Positions 26,784 to 34,751 of a stretch of DNA of 54,833 nucleotides are shown here, piece after piece; the first letter of the stretch is position 1, and each line of letters opens with the position of its first letter. The position numbers and the translations under genes were made by a program. The notes beneath the pieces were generated by a model that worked only from the letters and a program-made list of their open reading frames with translations, made no database searches and had not been told where the DNA came from. Source of the stretch: JACJYC01 sp964558465 (GTDB lineage: Bacteria; Bacteroidota; Bacteroidia; Chitinophagales; Saprospiraceae); assembly GCA_964558465.1 (NCBI GenBank), contig CAZLEF010000044.1:1-54833 (forward strand). Direction: 5' to 3'.

Positions 26784-27377
26784 ATGACAAACACGGATCA
26801 TCAGTATTTAACGGCTATCCGGACAGGGGATTTGGGAGGGCTCCGGCGCATTTACCAGGAATTCCTGCCGCCGGTCTCCTCCCTGATCACCCGGAACGGC
26901 GGTACCCATGAAGACGCAAAGGACATTTTCCAGGATGCACTGGTGGTCTTGTATGAAAAATCCCGGGGTGGCCGCTTTGAACTGACCAGCACTTTTTACA
27001 CGCTTTTCTACGGCATCTGCCGGAATCTTTGGGGCAACCGCCTTCAAAAAAAATCCCGTACGGAGGTAACCCTTCCGGATGATCCCAAATTCATGGATGC
27101 AGCTGACCTGGAACAAATTATACTGGAAGAAGAGAAAAACCGCCTGTTCTGGGATGCCTTTCGCCTTTTGGGCGCCGATTGTCAAAGATTACTTCATTTG
27201 TTTTTTGAAAAAAAGACCATGGAAGAGATTGCTGCAACCATGCAATTCAGCAGTGTAGGTTATGCCAAAAAACGCAAATTTCAATGCAAGGAAAATTTAT
27301 TGAATTTTGTAAAGGCCGACCCCCGGTTTCCGGAATACGCCGGCGCCGAAAACAACCGGATGATGGCCGATGAATAA
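26784..27377 (+). CDS. ECF-type sigma-70 factor controlling the caspase/protease locus (predicted)
   Basis: The start at ATG 26784 (197 residues) is preferred over an in-frame TTG at 26769. Region 2 is seen around DAKDIFQDALVVLYEKSR and FYTLFYGICRNLWGNRL. Region 4 covers DCQRLLHLFFEKKTMEEIAATMQFSS, with the helix-turn-helix ending in YAKKRKFQCKENLL. The gene is divergent from the six-gene minus-strand operon, and its stop overlaps the following anti-sigma-like gene (ATG at 27370), the classic sigma/anti-sigma arrangement. A TATATTTC box at 26721-26728 lies upstream. It probably directs transcription of the divergent operon and of its own gene, which is inferred from position only. Confidence 0.88.
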   Translation: MTNTDHQYLTAIRTGDLGGLRRIYQEFLPPVSSLITRNGGTHEDAKDIFQDALVVLYEKSRGGRFELTSTFYTLFYGICRNLWGNRLQKKSRTEVTLPDDPKFMDAADLEQIILEEEKNRLFWDAFRLLGADCQRLLHLFFEKKTMEEIAATMQFSSVGYAKKRKFQCKENLLNFVKADPRFPEYAGAENNRMMADE

Positions 27378-28233
27378 ACAGCAATTATTCGAGCAAATTG
27401 AAGCCTATCTGGCAGGTAAGCTTCCGGTTGAGGAACGGAAGGCGCTGGAACAACAAATGGCCGACGACCCCGAACTGGTGGCCGAAGTAAACCTGCACCG
27501 GCAATTAGAAAAGTCGCTTTCGGACAAACCCAAACTCGAATTTCGTCAGAAACTGGTCGGCCTGGCTGCAGAATTTCCCGCCACGACCCGGAAGCCGGCT
27601 TTCCGGCGATGGTGGTGGGCGCCGCTGCTGGCCCTGTTGATCATTCCCCTCCTTTGGTGGTGGTCGGTGCGCCCGGAAAAAAACATGCCGCCGCCGGAAG
27701 ATTTTTTGAAGACCAATGAACCGACAGATACCCTTGCGGATGTTGAGTTTCCTCCATCTTCGAGGCCTTTAGTTGATTCGGTTCAAATAGACCCAACGCC
27801 TCCAATTCCTTTGCGCAATAACCCGGGAAATTCTGTTTACGCCCCCAACCCGGAAATGGAAAAATGGCTCCTGCAACCCCCTGATGATTATCTTGCGATC
27901 GATACGGCAATCCTGGAAAATTTCCCCGTCGCAGGCGCCGGGGCGTACGACGTCAGGTTCTACGGCAGAATGCTGACCGCGCTGGATGCGCCCAAACTGG
28001 AACTGTCGCTGTCGGACAATCGTTTGCCAATTGGAAAAGAGGTTATTCGACTTCCCGTAACGGCCAGGCTTATCCCCGACAACGAAAACATATTTGCTTT
28101 TGCAGCAAAAAAAACCTATAACCTGGAGGCTTCCCGAACAGCCAAATTGGCCAACGGCTTGTATTATTGCCGTCTCCTGCCTGCCGGAGGATCCAAACCC
28201 ATCTGGACCGGCCGCCTGGTTATTGGAAAATAG
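27370..28233 (+). CDS. Single-pass membrane anti-sigma-factor-like protein
   Basis: The 287-residue product overlaps the sigma-factor gene by 8 bases. Its N-terminal cytoplasmic helix bundle (IEAYLAGKLPVEERKALEQQ, DDPELVAEV) is typical of Bacteroidetes anti-sigma factors. One membrane helix follows at about 81-99, Trp-rich at both ends (RRWWWAPLL...LLWWWSV). The periplasmic part (about 100-287) has a Pro-rich linker and then a beta-rich domain (YDVRFYGRMLTALDAPKLELSLSDN). Release of the sigma factor would need proteolysis or a conformational signal from the periplasm. The same locus encodes many secreted proteases and a CHASE2 sensor, so regulation by them is plausible but unproven. Confidence 0.82.
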   Translation: MNKQQLFEQIEAYLAGKLPVEERKALEQQMADDPELVAEVNLHRQLEKSLSDKPKLEFRQKLVGLAAEFPATTRKPAFRRWWWAPLLALLIIPLLWWWSVRPEKNMPPPEDFLKTNEPTDTLADVEFPPSSRPLVDSVQIDPTPPIPLRNNPGNSVYAPNPEMEKWLLQPPDDYLAIDTAILENFPVAGAGAYDVRFYGRMLTALDAPKLELSLSDNRLPIGKEVIRLPVTARLIPDNENIFAFAAKKTYNLEASRTAKLANGLYYCRLLPAGGSKPIWTGRLVIGK

Positions 28234-28325
28234 ACTTTGCGGCTACAACTGCTTTATTGGCGCCATTCGATCCATGCGAGCGGTGTACTGGCGGGAGGAT
28301 TTCCTTGGTAATACGAGCATGTTTT
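28234..28325 (+). pseudogene. Remnant of an RHS-repeat core
   Basis: Starting right at the anti-sigma stop, one frame reads RLCGYN, AIRSMRAVYWREDFLGNT and then decays. It aligns with residues 151-178 of the RHS protein at 33207 (RLVATYN, AIESIRAEYWRQDHLGNT), with only short differences. It has no start and no continuation, so it is a decayed fragment of a related RHS gene on the same strand. Confidence 0.65.
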
Positions 28326-28333
28326 GGGCATCC

Positions 28334-28368
28334 AAGTTAGGTGGTAACTTTAAGTTACCGCCTAACTT
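28334..28368. terminator. Hairpin after the sigma/anti-sigma operon
   Basis: A 17-bp stem (AAGTTAGGTGGTAACTT pairs with AAGTTACCGCCTAACTT, one G-T type mismatch) has a 1-base spacer. It lies 100 bases after the anti-sigma stop. No T-run follows, so termination is possible but it may be an inverted-repeat element. Confidence 0.5.
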
Positions 28369-28419
28369 ATCAGCTGTCCCAATTGTGTAGCGCGATTTTT
28401 CAGAGCCTGAAGCACCGAA

Positions 28420-28692
28420 TTCGCATCAGTCCGGTAGCCGGCGCTGATGAAACAGGCTACCGGGTAGAGGGTCAGGGTTGGTATTTGCGGTGTTTTCAGT
28501 CGGACCAATTCAGCCTGTTTACGTTTGCCGACACCCCTCCAGTTCGGTAGCGGATGAGATCCTGGGCAAGGTATTCAAAGGCGTGTTGGTCACGGATTTT
28601 TATGTGGGTTACAGTCCGGCAGACACCTCGAAACAAAAATGCAATGCTCATCTGATCCGGGATCTGAAATATGTCGTTGAGGATAAACTGAT
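28420..28692 (+). pseudogene. IS66-family transposase remnant, frameshifted
   Basis: One frame reads AGADETGYRVEGQGWYLR (28440-28495), matching the DET catalytic strand of IS66 TnpC. It runs into a stop near 28550. The neighbouring frame then continues the same protein: ADEILGKVFKGVLVTDFYVGY and KCNAHLIRDLKYVVE. The flanking N- and C-terminal parts of TnpC, and tnpA/tnpB, are missing. The element is therefore dead and truncated on both sides; no terminal inverted repeats were identified. Confidence 0.8.
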
Positions 28693-29117
28693 AGTCTGCC
28701 GTGAGTCCTTCGATTGAAACCTGCGCGTCCATGGCGAAGTTGAGGCCGAGTTGGTACCCGCGGCCGCCGTCAAAAAGGACGATCTTGACGGGCGACTGGA
28801 TGCCGGCTGTGCTGACCTTGATCGCAAAGCAGGGATCGATTTCCATGACTGGCAACTGACCGCCGGCTTCCACGGTAGGCGCCACCGTGGGGCGGTTGAT
28901 CATATGCCAAGGGCATGCATTGACCGGCTTGGCAGGAATGACCAGCCGCCGCTGAGTTGCTTGTCGAAGCATAATTGCATCGTTTAGGTATACGAATGGT
29001 CGTGAAAATGAATGCAATATGGGGGCGGCGGGAGGTGGGAATCAAGCTGTTACCGGAAGTGGGAACGGTGGGGTTTTTGGGAGCGGGGATAAGAATAGGG
29101 AGAAGGATGGATGCATC
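28693..29117. other. Decayed region without a supported gene
   Basis: Between the IS66 remnant and the AlbA_2 gene I see no convincing coding sequence. A minus-strand open frame (28496-29017) contains PVMEIDPCFAIKVSTAG and could be a piece of a lost gene, but it runs through the antisense of the transposase remnant and has no recognisable domain. The right end (29020-29110) is G-rich. Confidence 0.5.
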
Positions 29118-30089
29118 TTAAATTGAGTCAAGAGTCTTTTTAAACAACAAGGTACATTCCTTTATAATTTTATTTCCATTATTAAGAATTAGCTCCGCTT
29201 CAATCTTATTAAGGTAATCTATCGCTTTAATAAAAAATTCATCCTTTTTAGGGTTATCTTCACCTAAAAAAAAGAACTTCATTCTTTTTTGGACAATATC
29301 ATTTGATTTTATTATAATATTTTTTACGTGAATTTTTACAAAGCTTATATGACCGGCTATCTCAAATTCCGCAGCAGGGTCAGAAAATTTATATTCAGAA
29401 TTATTATTAAAAAAGAAAGCTAAAGAAAAACCTTTAATGGAAGCGGGTCTTTTACCAATATTTTCAAGGGTTATTTCACAACTTGCAAAAGTGCCAAATT
29501 CTTTCGAGTTCAAAAATCTAACTTCATTAATGAAAATGTCTAAAATGTAATCAGGATGAATATTTTTTCTGTCATAAAACATTAATACAATGTCGTATTT
29601 TGTAGAAACCTTTGTTGTACTTCCGGATCTTACAAAGATCCTATGAGATTCTTCTTTCTTCAAATTCCCATCTCCATAAAAGGTTTGATAATTCCTTATA
29701 ACATGAGGCTTATCTAAAGATGGTGGAATATGAAGAATTCCTACAGTTTTCCCATTGATCCGTTCCTCAAAGTAGTTTAATTCAAAGGAACGATCTACAC
29801 CTTTGTTAATAATTCCGGCTAATTCATTTGTGTCTTTTAGACCCGATTCACTGAAGCTGACATCAACTTGCGTCTTTTCCTTATCATCAATTCCTATAAT
29901 CAAATAACCGTCAGGGCCAAAGGTATTTGCAATAGAGGAAGTATCTTTTAAAAATTCATTTATTCCAGGCTTGGATGTCAAATCATACCAGGATTTTTTG
30001 AAATCTAGTTTCGGATTTTCAACCTCTTGGCCACTCAAAAGTTGATTGAGATATTGAGTTACCCTTTGAACTATAATTTCTCTGTCCAT
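29118..30089 (-). CDS. AlbA_2 (Schlafen-type) domain protein, AT-rich
   Basis: The 323-residue product carries an AlbA_2/Schlafen-like domain at about residues 15-175. It begins with LDFKKSWYDLTSK (the L-E/D-x-K signature of the domain), then SSIANTFGPDGYLIIGIDD, VGILHIPPSLDKPHVI and a final SHRIFVRSGSTTKV strand. Members bind nucleic acid or act as nuclease-like parts, and they are frequent in defence islands. The C-terminal half (180-323) is beta-rich and unknown. It is strongly A/T-biased compared with the resident genes. It lies 60 bases downstream of the NACHT gene on the same strand and may be the third gene of that cassette. Confidence 0.78.
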   Translation of the reverse strand: MDREIIVQRVTQYLNQLLSGQEVENPKLDFKKSWYDLTSKPGINEFLKDTSSIANTFGPDGYLIIGIDDKEKTQVDVSFSESGLKDTNELAGIINKGVDRSFELNYFEERINGKTVGILHIPPSLDKPHVIRNYQTFYGDGNLKKEESHRIFVRSGSTTKVSTKYDIVLMFYDRKNIHPDYILDIFINEVRFLNSKEFGTFASCEITLENIGKRPASIKGFSLAFFFNNNSEYKFSDPAAEFEIAGHISFVKIHVKNIIIKSNDIVQKRMKFFFLGEDNPKKDEFFIKAIDYLNKIEAELILNNGNKIIKECTLLFKKTLDSI

Positions 30090-30149
30090 TTCGCAGTTTG
30101 TGTGACAATCCTAATTAATCTAAAGATGTTAAAAACGTAAACTTTCAAG

Positions 30150-32213
30150 TCAATGTTCCTCAACTTTAATTCCAAAATGCCGTTCCATCAGCTCTGCCCA
30201 ATCCCTGGCATCCTTATCATCAAATATCCCCCCATACTGCCGGAGCAAAGCAATCTGTTCCTTTGACAATTTCGAATCCGGGTGAAGCGCCCGAAAATCA
30301 CAACCTTGAATGATCAGGCCCGGGATATTTGGCAAAGTCAACAGGCACTGGCCCGTTTGGGCATCCCATACCTTGGCCGTGTTGTCGGACGAGCCGGTCA
30401 CAATGCGCCCCCCTTCAGGGCTATAGGCCGTACTCCTGACCCCGGCTGAATGGCCCTGAGGAAATAGATCTTCGGCAGTAATCTTCCCTTTAGGCAATTG
30501 CATCTCCAGGCCTGGCCGGGAAGCCCTCCGGCCATTCAAATAAAAGTCCTGGAGATCCAGCTCATTCAGTTGGGCTCCGCTTAATTCACCCCGCTGTTCA
30601 TCCCAAACCGTCAATAGGTTCCAAAGGGTGTAACCCATTTGTGCTTGATCAAAAACACCGCGACCATGTTCCAGTAATCGATCGAGCAGATTGTCACGGA
30701 TAAAATGGTCGGCGCTCCATCGTTTTTCATCCTCCAGAAAAACCGGCTTATTGTATTGCTCCCCTTCCAATTCACCCAGAATTTGGCGGACGTAAAAATC
30801 CAGGGGCGCCCGGCGTAAGGATTCTGGAAACCGCCTTTTTTCGGGCGGTAAGCCCTGATTTTGGAAGACGGTCAATTCCATATCCCTCTGGATATGAACA
30901 GCAGCTAAATAGTCCCGAAAATTTTGGTGTAAAAACCGGAATGTATCCGCTTCTTCCGTCAGCAGGTATAGTTTTTCGACCAGGTATTTCCGGATTCTCC
31001 GGTTGCGTCCTTCCGATTCATCGTATTGATTTTCGCTTATGCCGAAACTCAGCCATTCCCGGTGGCCGGCAAAAAGGGGAAAATGGTCTGTAAAATCAAA
31101 ACGGTTAAAATACGCATAAGCCTCTCCGATCACCGATTTGAAATTGAATTCCGGATTGAGCAGCTTTCGGGTATAAATGAAGAACTGCCCTTTTTCCACC
31201 ATGCGCCAGGCTATGAATGGGAGCAGGTGCCGGACCAGGAATGCCTGCCAGAGGAATTCTTCTTTATTGTTGGGATTGTCCAGGAGGAATTTGGCCAACT
31301 GGCCTTCGGTGAAATTATGCAGCAGTTCACCTTTGGTGGTTACCCGTTCTTTGAACCGGAGACGCTTATCCTCTGCAAATTGCACGCGAAGTTGACTAGC
31401 GCCTGTATAGAGTGTGAGCATCATGGGGTTGCCCAACAATTCTACAACAGATCCTTCTCCCGGCAAGTCCATTCCTTGCTTATGTAAGTAGGCTTCGATC
31501 TGGGCAGGGGTAAGATCCAAAAGGTCCAATCGATCAAACCCTTCGGTCCAGGCATAATTGCGCATTTCGTACCGCGAGGTCACCACAATTTGCACGCCGC
31601 CCGCCCGCCGGACAAATTCATGCAGCTCGATCATCAATTCCTGGCTTTCCACCGTAACCTCATTGAAGCCGTCCAGCATCAGCATAGCAGTCGGTTGGCC
31701 GTTGCGGGGTTTGAACAATTGTTTCAGCGCATTTTCCAGTTCCGGCGTCAAAAAGGCATCGTCAAGGTATTCCCGGGCAATGAACCTGAATAGGTAGTTT
31801 TTGGATTGGCGTTCTGCCTCAGTCGTACCGTTGTATTCGTTCAGGGGAATAAAGATGGGGATGGGAGCCTGATCGTCATTCCGGCCAAGCAGGTCTTTCC
31901 AAAGCCGCCAGCAGGACATGGTTTTGCCCATGCCGCCTTCGCCGCAAAGCAGGGTGTTCGGATTTTCCTTATTCCAGAGTTGCTCCAATGCGCTTTGTAA
32001 TGGGGTGGTTTCTTTACCCAATCTAACTTCTACCTGCAACAACTCGGCTTTAGCGCCCGGCAACAGAATTTCCTCAAAGTTCAGCTTGGCAAAACGGCCT
32101 TTTTCGAGGTAATCCCGGTATTCGCGGGAGCCTTGCCGCAGGTGTTGGAGCAATTGAGCGCTGTCAGTAATAAAGGGTTTGACGGCTTCAGCTCTTTTGT
32201 CGAACAGCCTCAT
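30150..32213 (-). CDS. NACHT-type STAND NTPase with one WD40 repeat
   Basis: The start at 32213 (MRLFDKRAEAV; 687 residues) is chosen. A longer frame from 32291 would extend further into the caspase gene and begins with unrelated residues. The NTPase domain shows Walker A GEGGMGKT (91-98), Walker B MLMLDGFNE (about 178-186) and a sensor strand IVVTSRYE. A winged-helix/helical region (about 250-560) follows, including FLHQNFRDYLAA, typical of NACHT proteins. At about 600-640 there is one WD40-type blade (VRSTAYSPEGGRIVTGSSDNTAKVWD), then a conserved tail LRQYGGIFDDKDARDW. Related Bacteroidetes proteins usually carry several blades; here only one remains. The gene overlaps the caspase gene by 26 bases. 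It is a likely ligand-sensing switch for the protease in an antiviral or conflict system. Confidence 0.87.
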   Translation of the reverse strand: MRLFDKRAEAVKPFITDSAQLLQHLRQGSREYRDYLEKGRFAKLNFEEILLPGAKAELLQVEVRLGKETTPLQSALEQLWNKENPNTLLCGEGGMGKTMSCWRLWKDLLGRNDDQAPIPIFIPLNEYNGTTEAERQSKNYLFRFIAREYLDDAFLTPELENALKQLFKPRNGQPTAMLMLDGFNEVTVESQELMIELHEFVRRAGGVQIVVTSRYEMRNYAWTEGFDRLDLLDLTPAQIEAYLHKQGMDLPGEGSVVELLGNPMMLTLYTGASQLRVQFAEDKRLRFKERVTTKGELLHNFTEGQLAKFLLDNPNNKEEFLWQAFLVRHLLPFIAWRMVEKGQFFIYTRKLLNPEFNFKSVIGEAYAYFNRFDFTDHFPLFAGHREWLSFGISENQYDESEGRNRRIRKYLVEKLYLLTEEADTFRFLHQNFRDYLAAVHIQRDMELTVFQNQGLPPEKRRFPESLRRAPLDFYVRQILGELEGEQYNKPVFLEDEKRWSADHFIRDNLLDRLLEHGRGVFDQAQMGYTLWNLLTVWDEQRGELSGAQLNELDLQDFYLNGRRASRPGLEMQLPKGKITAEDLFPQGHSAGVRSTAYSPEGGRIVTGSSDNTAKVWDAQTGQCLLTLPNIPGLIIQGCDFRALHPDSKLSKEQIALLRQYGGIFDDKDARDWAELMERHFGIKVEEH

Positions 32214-32880
32214 AAAGACTATTGATAGAGAGGTGAGGTATTGTGTTTTCTGCCAAAAAATCGTATATAGCTTTGGCAAATGGACTTTCATCCAATACCT
32301 CTTCGATTCTGCCAGAGCTGATCACCCACCGCGAGGGCTTGTCTTCCGGATGATTCATTTCCATAGGACCCGAATCTGGTGCTTTCATGGTCACTTGCCC
32401 GAATTTGCCCCCGAAACAGGAGTCGATCATAAAAACGATATGATGGGCCGATGACCTGTCCAGATATTTGACGATCCTTTGGAAGGAAAAGAAAATGTCT
32501 TCTGCCTCAGATTTTTTGAGTTTGGGTGCATCAGTGGGCACCCAATAACCCTCATCAACCTTTTGATCATAGAAACCGTGCCCGGCAAAGATCAGCAAGA
32601 GGTTATCCTCCTGGCCTAATTTATCCGGGAGTTCATATAGCTCATCCCTCAAGATTTCCTTGGTTGCTTTTTCGTTGTAAAGCCTGACAATGTGATTGGG
32701 ATCAAACCCGTATCGCTCCGCTAACAGATTGATCAGCCGTTCACAATCGCTTACCGGAAAAGATAAAGGAAGATGGCCATTGCTATATTTGTCAATGGCG
32801 ATGGCAAGGATTTGGTTCTTTTTCGGTTTGCCCTTGTTCTTTTCGCTTCGGCTAAGGTCGAATCCGCGGTGTTTGGCCAT
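32188..32880 (-). CDS. Cytoplasmic caspase-like (C14) protease, effector partner of the NACHT protein
   Basis: The 230-residue product has no signal peptide, unlike the secreted caspases at 11078-17862. It is essentially one caspase-fold domain: first strand QILAIAIDKY, catalytic His101 in IFAGHGFYD and catalytic Cys155 in MIDSCFGG. Its end overlaps the start of the NACHT gene (start 32213, stop 32188), indicating translational coupling. In bacterial STAND systems the protease effector is usually fused to the NTPase; here it is separate. The probable action is protein cleavage, perhaps abortive, after NACHT activation. This role is inferred from gene fusion logic, not shown here. Confidence 0.88.
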   Translation of the reverse strand: MAKHRGFDLSRSEKNKGKPKKNQILAIAIDKYSNGHLPLSFPVSDCERLINLLAERYGFDPNHIVRLYNEKATKEILRDELYELPDKLGQEDNLLLIFAGHGFYDQKVDEGYWVPTDAPKLKKSEAEDIFFSFQRIVKYLDRSSAHHIVFMIDSCFGGKFGQVTMKAPDSGPMEMNHPEDKPSRWVISSGRIEEVLDESPFAKAIYDFLAENTIPHLSINSLYEAVRQKS

Positions 32881-32984
32881 AGGTGGATTTGGTTCGCTTC
32901 ATTTTGTGGTGGGTAAATTAAAGGAAATTTTTGAATTTAAGCTATTGATAGCTATTCTCTTTACTGGGCAGTTTTATGAAAACT

Positions 32985-33044
32985 GAATTTTCAGCCTAAC
33001 GGCGGGCGCAGTTGCGATTTGTCCCCGCCATTTAGGCTGAATTC
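32985..33044. repeat. Imperfect inverted repeat
   Basis: Arms CAGCCTAACGGCGGG and CCCGCCATTTAGGCTG (with GAATT at both outer ends) face each other across about 16 bases. Small bulges interrupt the stem. It may be a recombination scar, a regulatory hairpin or part of a repeat family. Confidence 0.6.
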
Positions 33045-33111
33045 GTGAGATTTTCCATTACCGTACTCCATCGTTTGGACAGCACCGCAGCTCTTAAAAA
33101 GTAAAGTTTCC

Positions 33112-33146
33112 CCGCTGGGCCCTTTGTGGTGGGTAGGCGCCGGCCA
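33112..33146. repeat. Direct repeat flanking the RHS cassette, left copy
   Basis: This 35-base segment (CCGCTGGGCCCTTTGTGGTG..., ending GCCGGCCA) recurs with about 6 differences at 35398-35432, on the other side of the RHS toxin/immunity pair and in the same orientation. Both copies lie in non-coding DNA. Confidence 0.65.
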
Positions 33147-33206
33147 GCCCAAGGGCTCGCTCGCAGTTCTACCACTATTCCTGCGGCAAAGTAAAACTAA
33201 AAAAGT

Positions 33207-34736
33207 TTGATCCCGCATGGCGGGAATGCAGACGGCAACATCAAAACCCTGCAACGCATGGGGCCGTCCGACCCTACCAATTGCGCTTCCAAGGTGCAGA
33301 TTGATAACCTGCTTTATACGCTAATTCCGGGAACACCGAAATTGCAAAAGGTGGCAGACAGCGCGCCCAGTGCTAACCGCGCCAAAGGCTTCAACCCGGG
33401 CACAGCCTCCGGATCTGCCGTTTATGCGTACGATCAAAACGGCAACCTGATCACCGATCCATATAAGGATATCACGATTCAGTACAATTTCTTAAATTTG
33501 CCGAGGCTGGTCACTAAAGGTGGGGCGAATATTGTTATTCGGTACGATGCTTTGGGGCGAAAATGGAGTCAAACAGGAACGGAGGGAATAAAAGAGTATG
33601 TCGGCGGTATTGAATACGTGGATCAGAAGATTCAGTCTGTCCAGCATGGTGAAGGCAGGCTCGTCGCCACCTACAATGGCTCGGCGATAGAGTCAATCCG
33701 GGCTGAGTACTGGCGGCAGGATCATTTGGGGAACACGAGAGTGGCATTTTCTGATTTTAATCTGGATGGGGTGATTGCGACCAAAGATGATCCGAATACC
33801 CCAGGGAATGATATTGAAATTACGCAGGAGAACCACTTCTACCCTTTTGGTTTGAACCATGAGGGGCCTTGGTATGCAACCGTTCAACCGAAGAATAAGT
33901 ACCAGTATAACGGGAAGGAGTATGTGGAGGATCTGGGGTTGAATTGGAATGATTATGGGGCGCGGTGGTATGATGCCAGTACTGGACGGTGGGTGCAGGT
34001 TGATCCGATGGCAGACGGGTACCATTCGATATCACCTTATTCTTATGTAGCCAATAATCCAGTAATTCTAGTTGATCCTGACGGAATGCGGATTAATGTT
34101 TCCCATATATTGAAAGAAAACCCGGATGAATGGACAAAGGTTTTAAATGATTTAACAGAATTTACCGGATTAACTATCACAGTTGATAAGGAAGGATTCC
34201 TCAACTATGAAAAACCAGCAGAAAATATTGGAGGAAGTGAAACAGCGAGAATTATGCTAATGAATGCTATTGAACATAAAGAAACAGTTACTGTTTTGGG
34301 ATGCGAGGACTGTGCTTCTGCAGTTACCACAATGGATGAAGATGCTCCAATAGAAAAGCAGAACGAATTTACCTTGAGTCGAGATCAAATAAATCGATTT
34401 ATAGAAGGTACTTCTGAGGATTTGTCTCCAAGAACGTTTGGGTTTGGCGCAAATTTTTTACATGAATTGGGCCATACACGTGTCGGAGGTAGAATGTTCG
34501 ATACGGCAGATAATGATGCTTTCACATTGGGCGAGAATGTAAAGAATATGAACAAAATAAGGAAGGAGCTAGGTGAAAATTTTGGACAAAGAGTCGAGTA
34601 TAATCCTAGAAATGCGGATCCTAAATCCATTTACGTATATTATGCATTCAGTAACAGTGCACTTAGACGCTTGAAGCAAAACAAGGAGCCTCAAACGGGA
34701 TTTATCAAAGTGCTCAGGTACCCTAAAAAAAATTAA
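33207..34736 (+). CDS. 5'-truncated RHS protein tip with HELGH metalloprotease-like toxin domain
   Basis: The open frame (509 codons from a TTG at 33207) starts in the middle of RHS repeat sequence (ADGNIKTLQRMG, YAYDQNGNLITDPYK), so the large N-terminal shell and any export signal are missing. Residues about 160-294 are the RHS-associated core (YWRQDHLGNTRV, YDASTGRWVQVDPMAD, PYSYVANNPVILVDPDG). After the core the sequence becomes AT-rich, and residues 295-509 form a variable tip. It carries the zincin motif HELGH (419-423) and, 20 residues on, GENVKNMNKIRKELG, which resembles the M91/NleD-like peptidase toxins found on RHS tips. It may be expressed only after recombination with a full RHS gene, or may be an orphan. 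The adjacent small gene is the likely immunity partner. Confidence 0.8.
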   Translation: MIPHGGNADGNIKTLQRMGPSDPTNCASKVQIDNLLYTLIPGTPKLQKVADSAPSANRAKGFNPGTASGSAVYAYDQNGNLITDPYKDITIQYNFLNLPRLVTKGGANIVIRYDALGRKWSQTGTEGIKEYVGGIEYVDQKIQSVQHGEGRLVATYNGSAIESIRAEYWRQDHLGNTRVAFSDFNLDGVIATKDDPNTPGNDIEITQENHFYPFGLNHEGPWYATVQPKNKYQYNGKEYVEDLGLNWNDYGARWYDASTGRWVQVDPMADGYHSISPYSYVANNPVILVDPDGMRINVSHILKENPDEWTKVLNDLTEFTGLTITVDKEGFLNYEKPAENIGGSETARIMLMNAIEHKETVTVLGCEDCASAVTTMDEDAPIEKQNEFTLSRDQINRFIEGTSEDLSPRTFGFGANFLHELGHTRVGGRMFDTADNDAFTLGENVKNMNKIRKELGENFGQRVEYNPRNADPKSIYVYYAFSNSALRRLKQNKEPQTGFIKVLRYPKKN

Positions 34737-34751
34737 ACTACTCACTTTAAA

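Larger units (their letters stand above)
32881..33206. other. Intergenic region between caspase/NACHT cassette and RHS tip
   Basis: This 326-base stretch has no supported gene. It holds the short dyad AGCTAT-CA-ATAGCT (about 32940-32955), the larger inverted repeat at 32985-33044 and one copy of the 35-base repeat at 33112-33146. The promoter for the minus-strand cassette should lie in its left part. The right part (33050-33206) is non-coding DNA of higher GC next to the truncated 5' end of the RHS gene. Confidence 0.6.

Noticed and set aside
28496..29017. 173-codon minus-strand frame with PVMEIDPCFAIKV
   Set aside because: Half of it is antisense to the IS66 transposase remnant and no family was recognised; kept only as a possible gene fragment in the region description.
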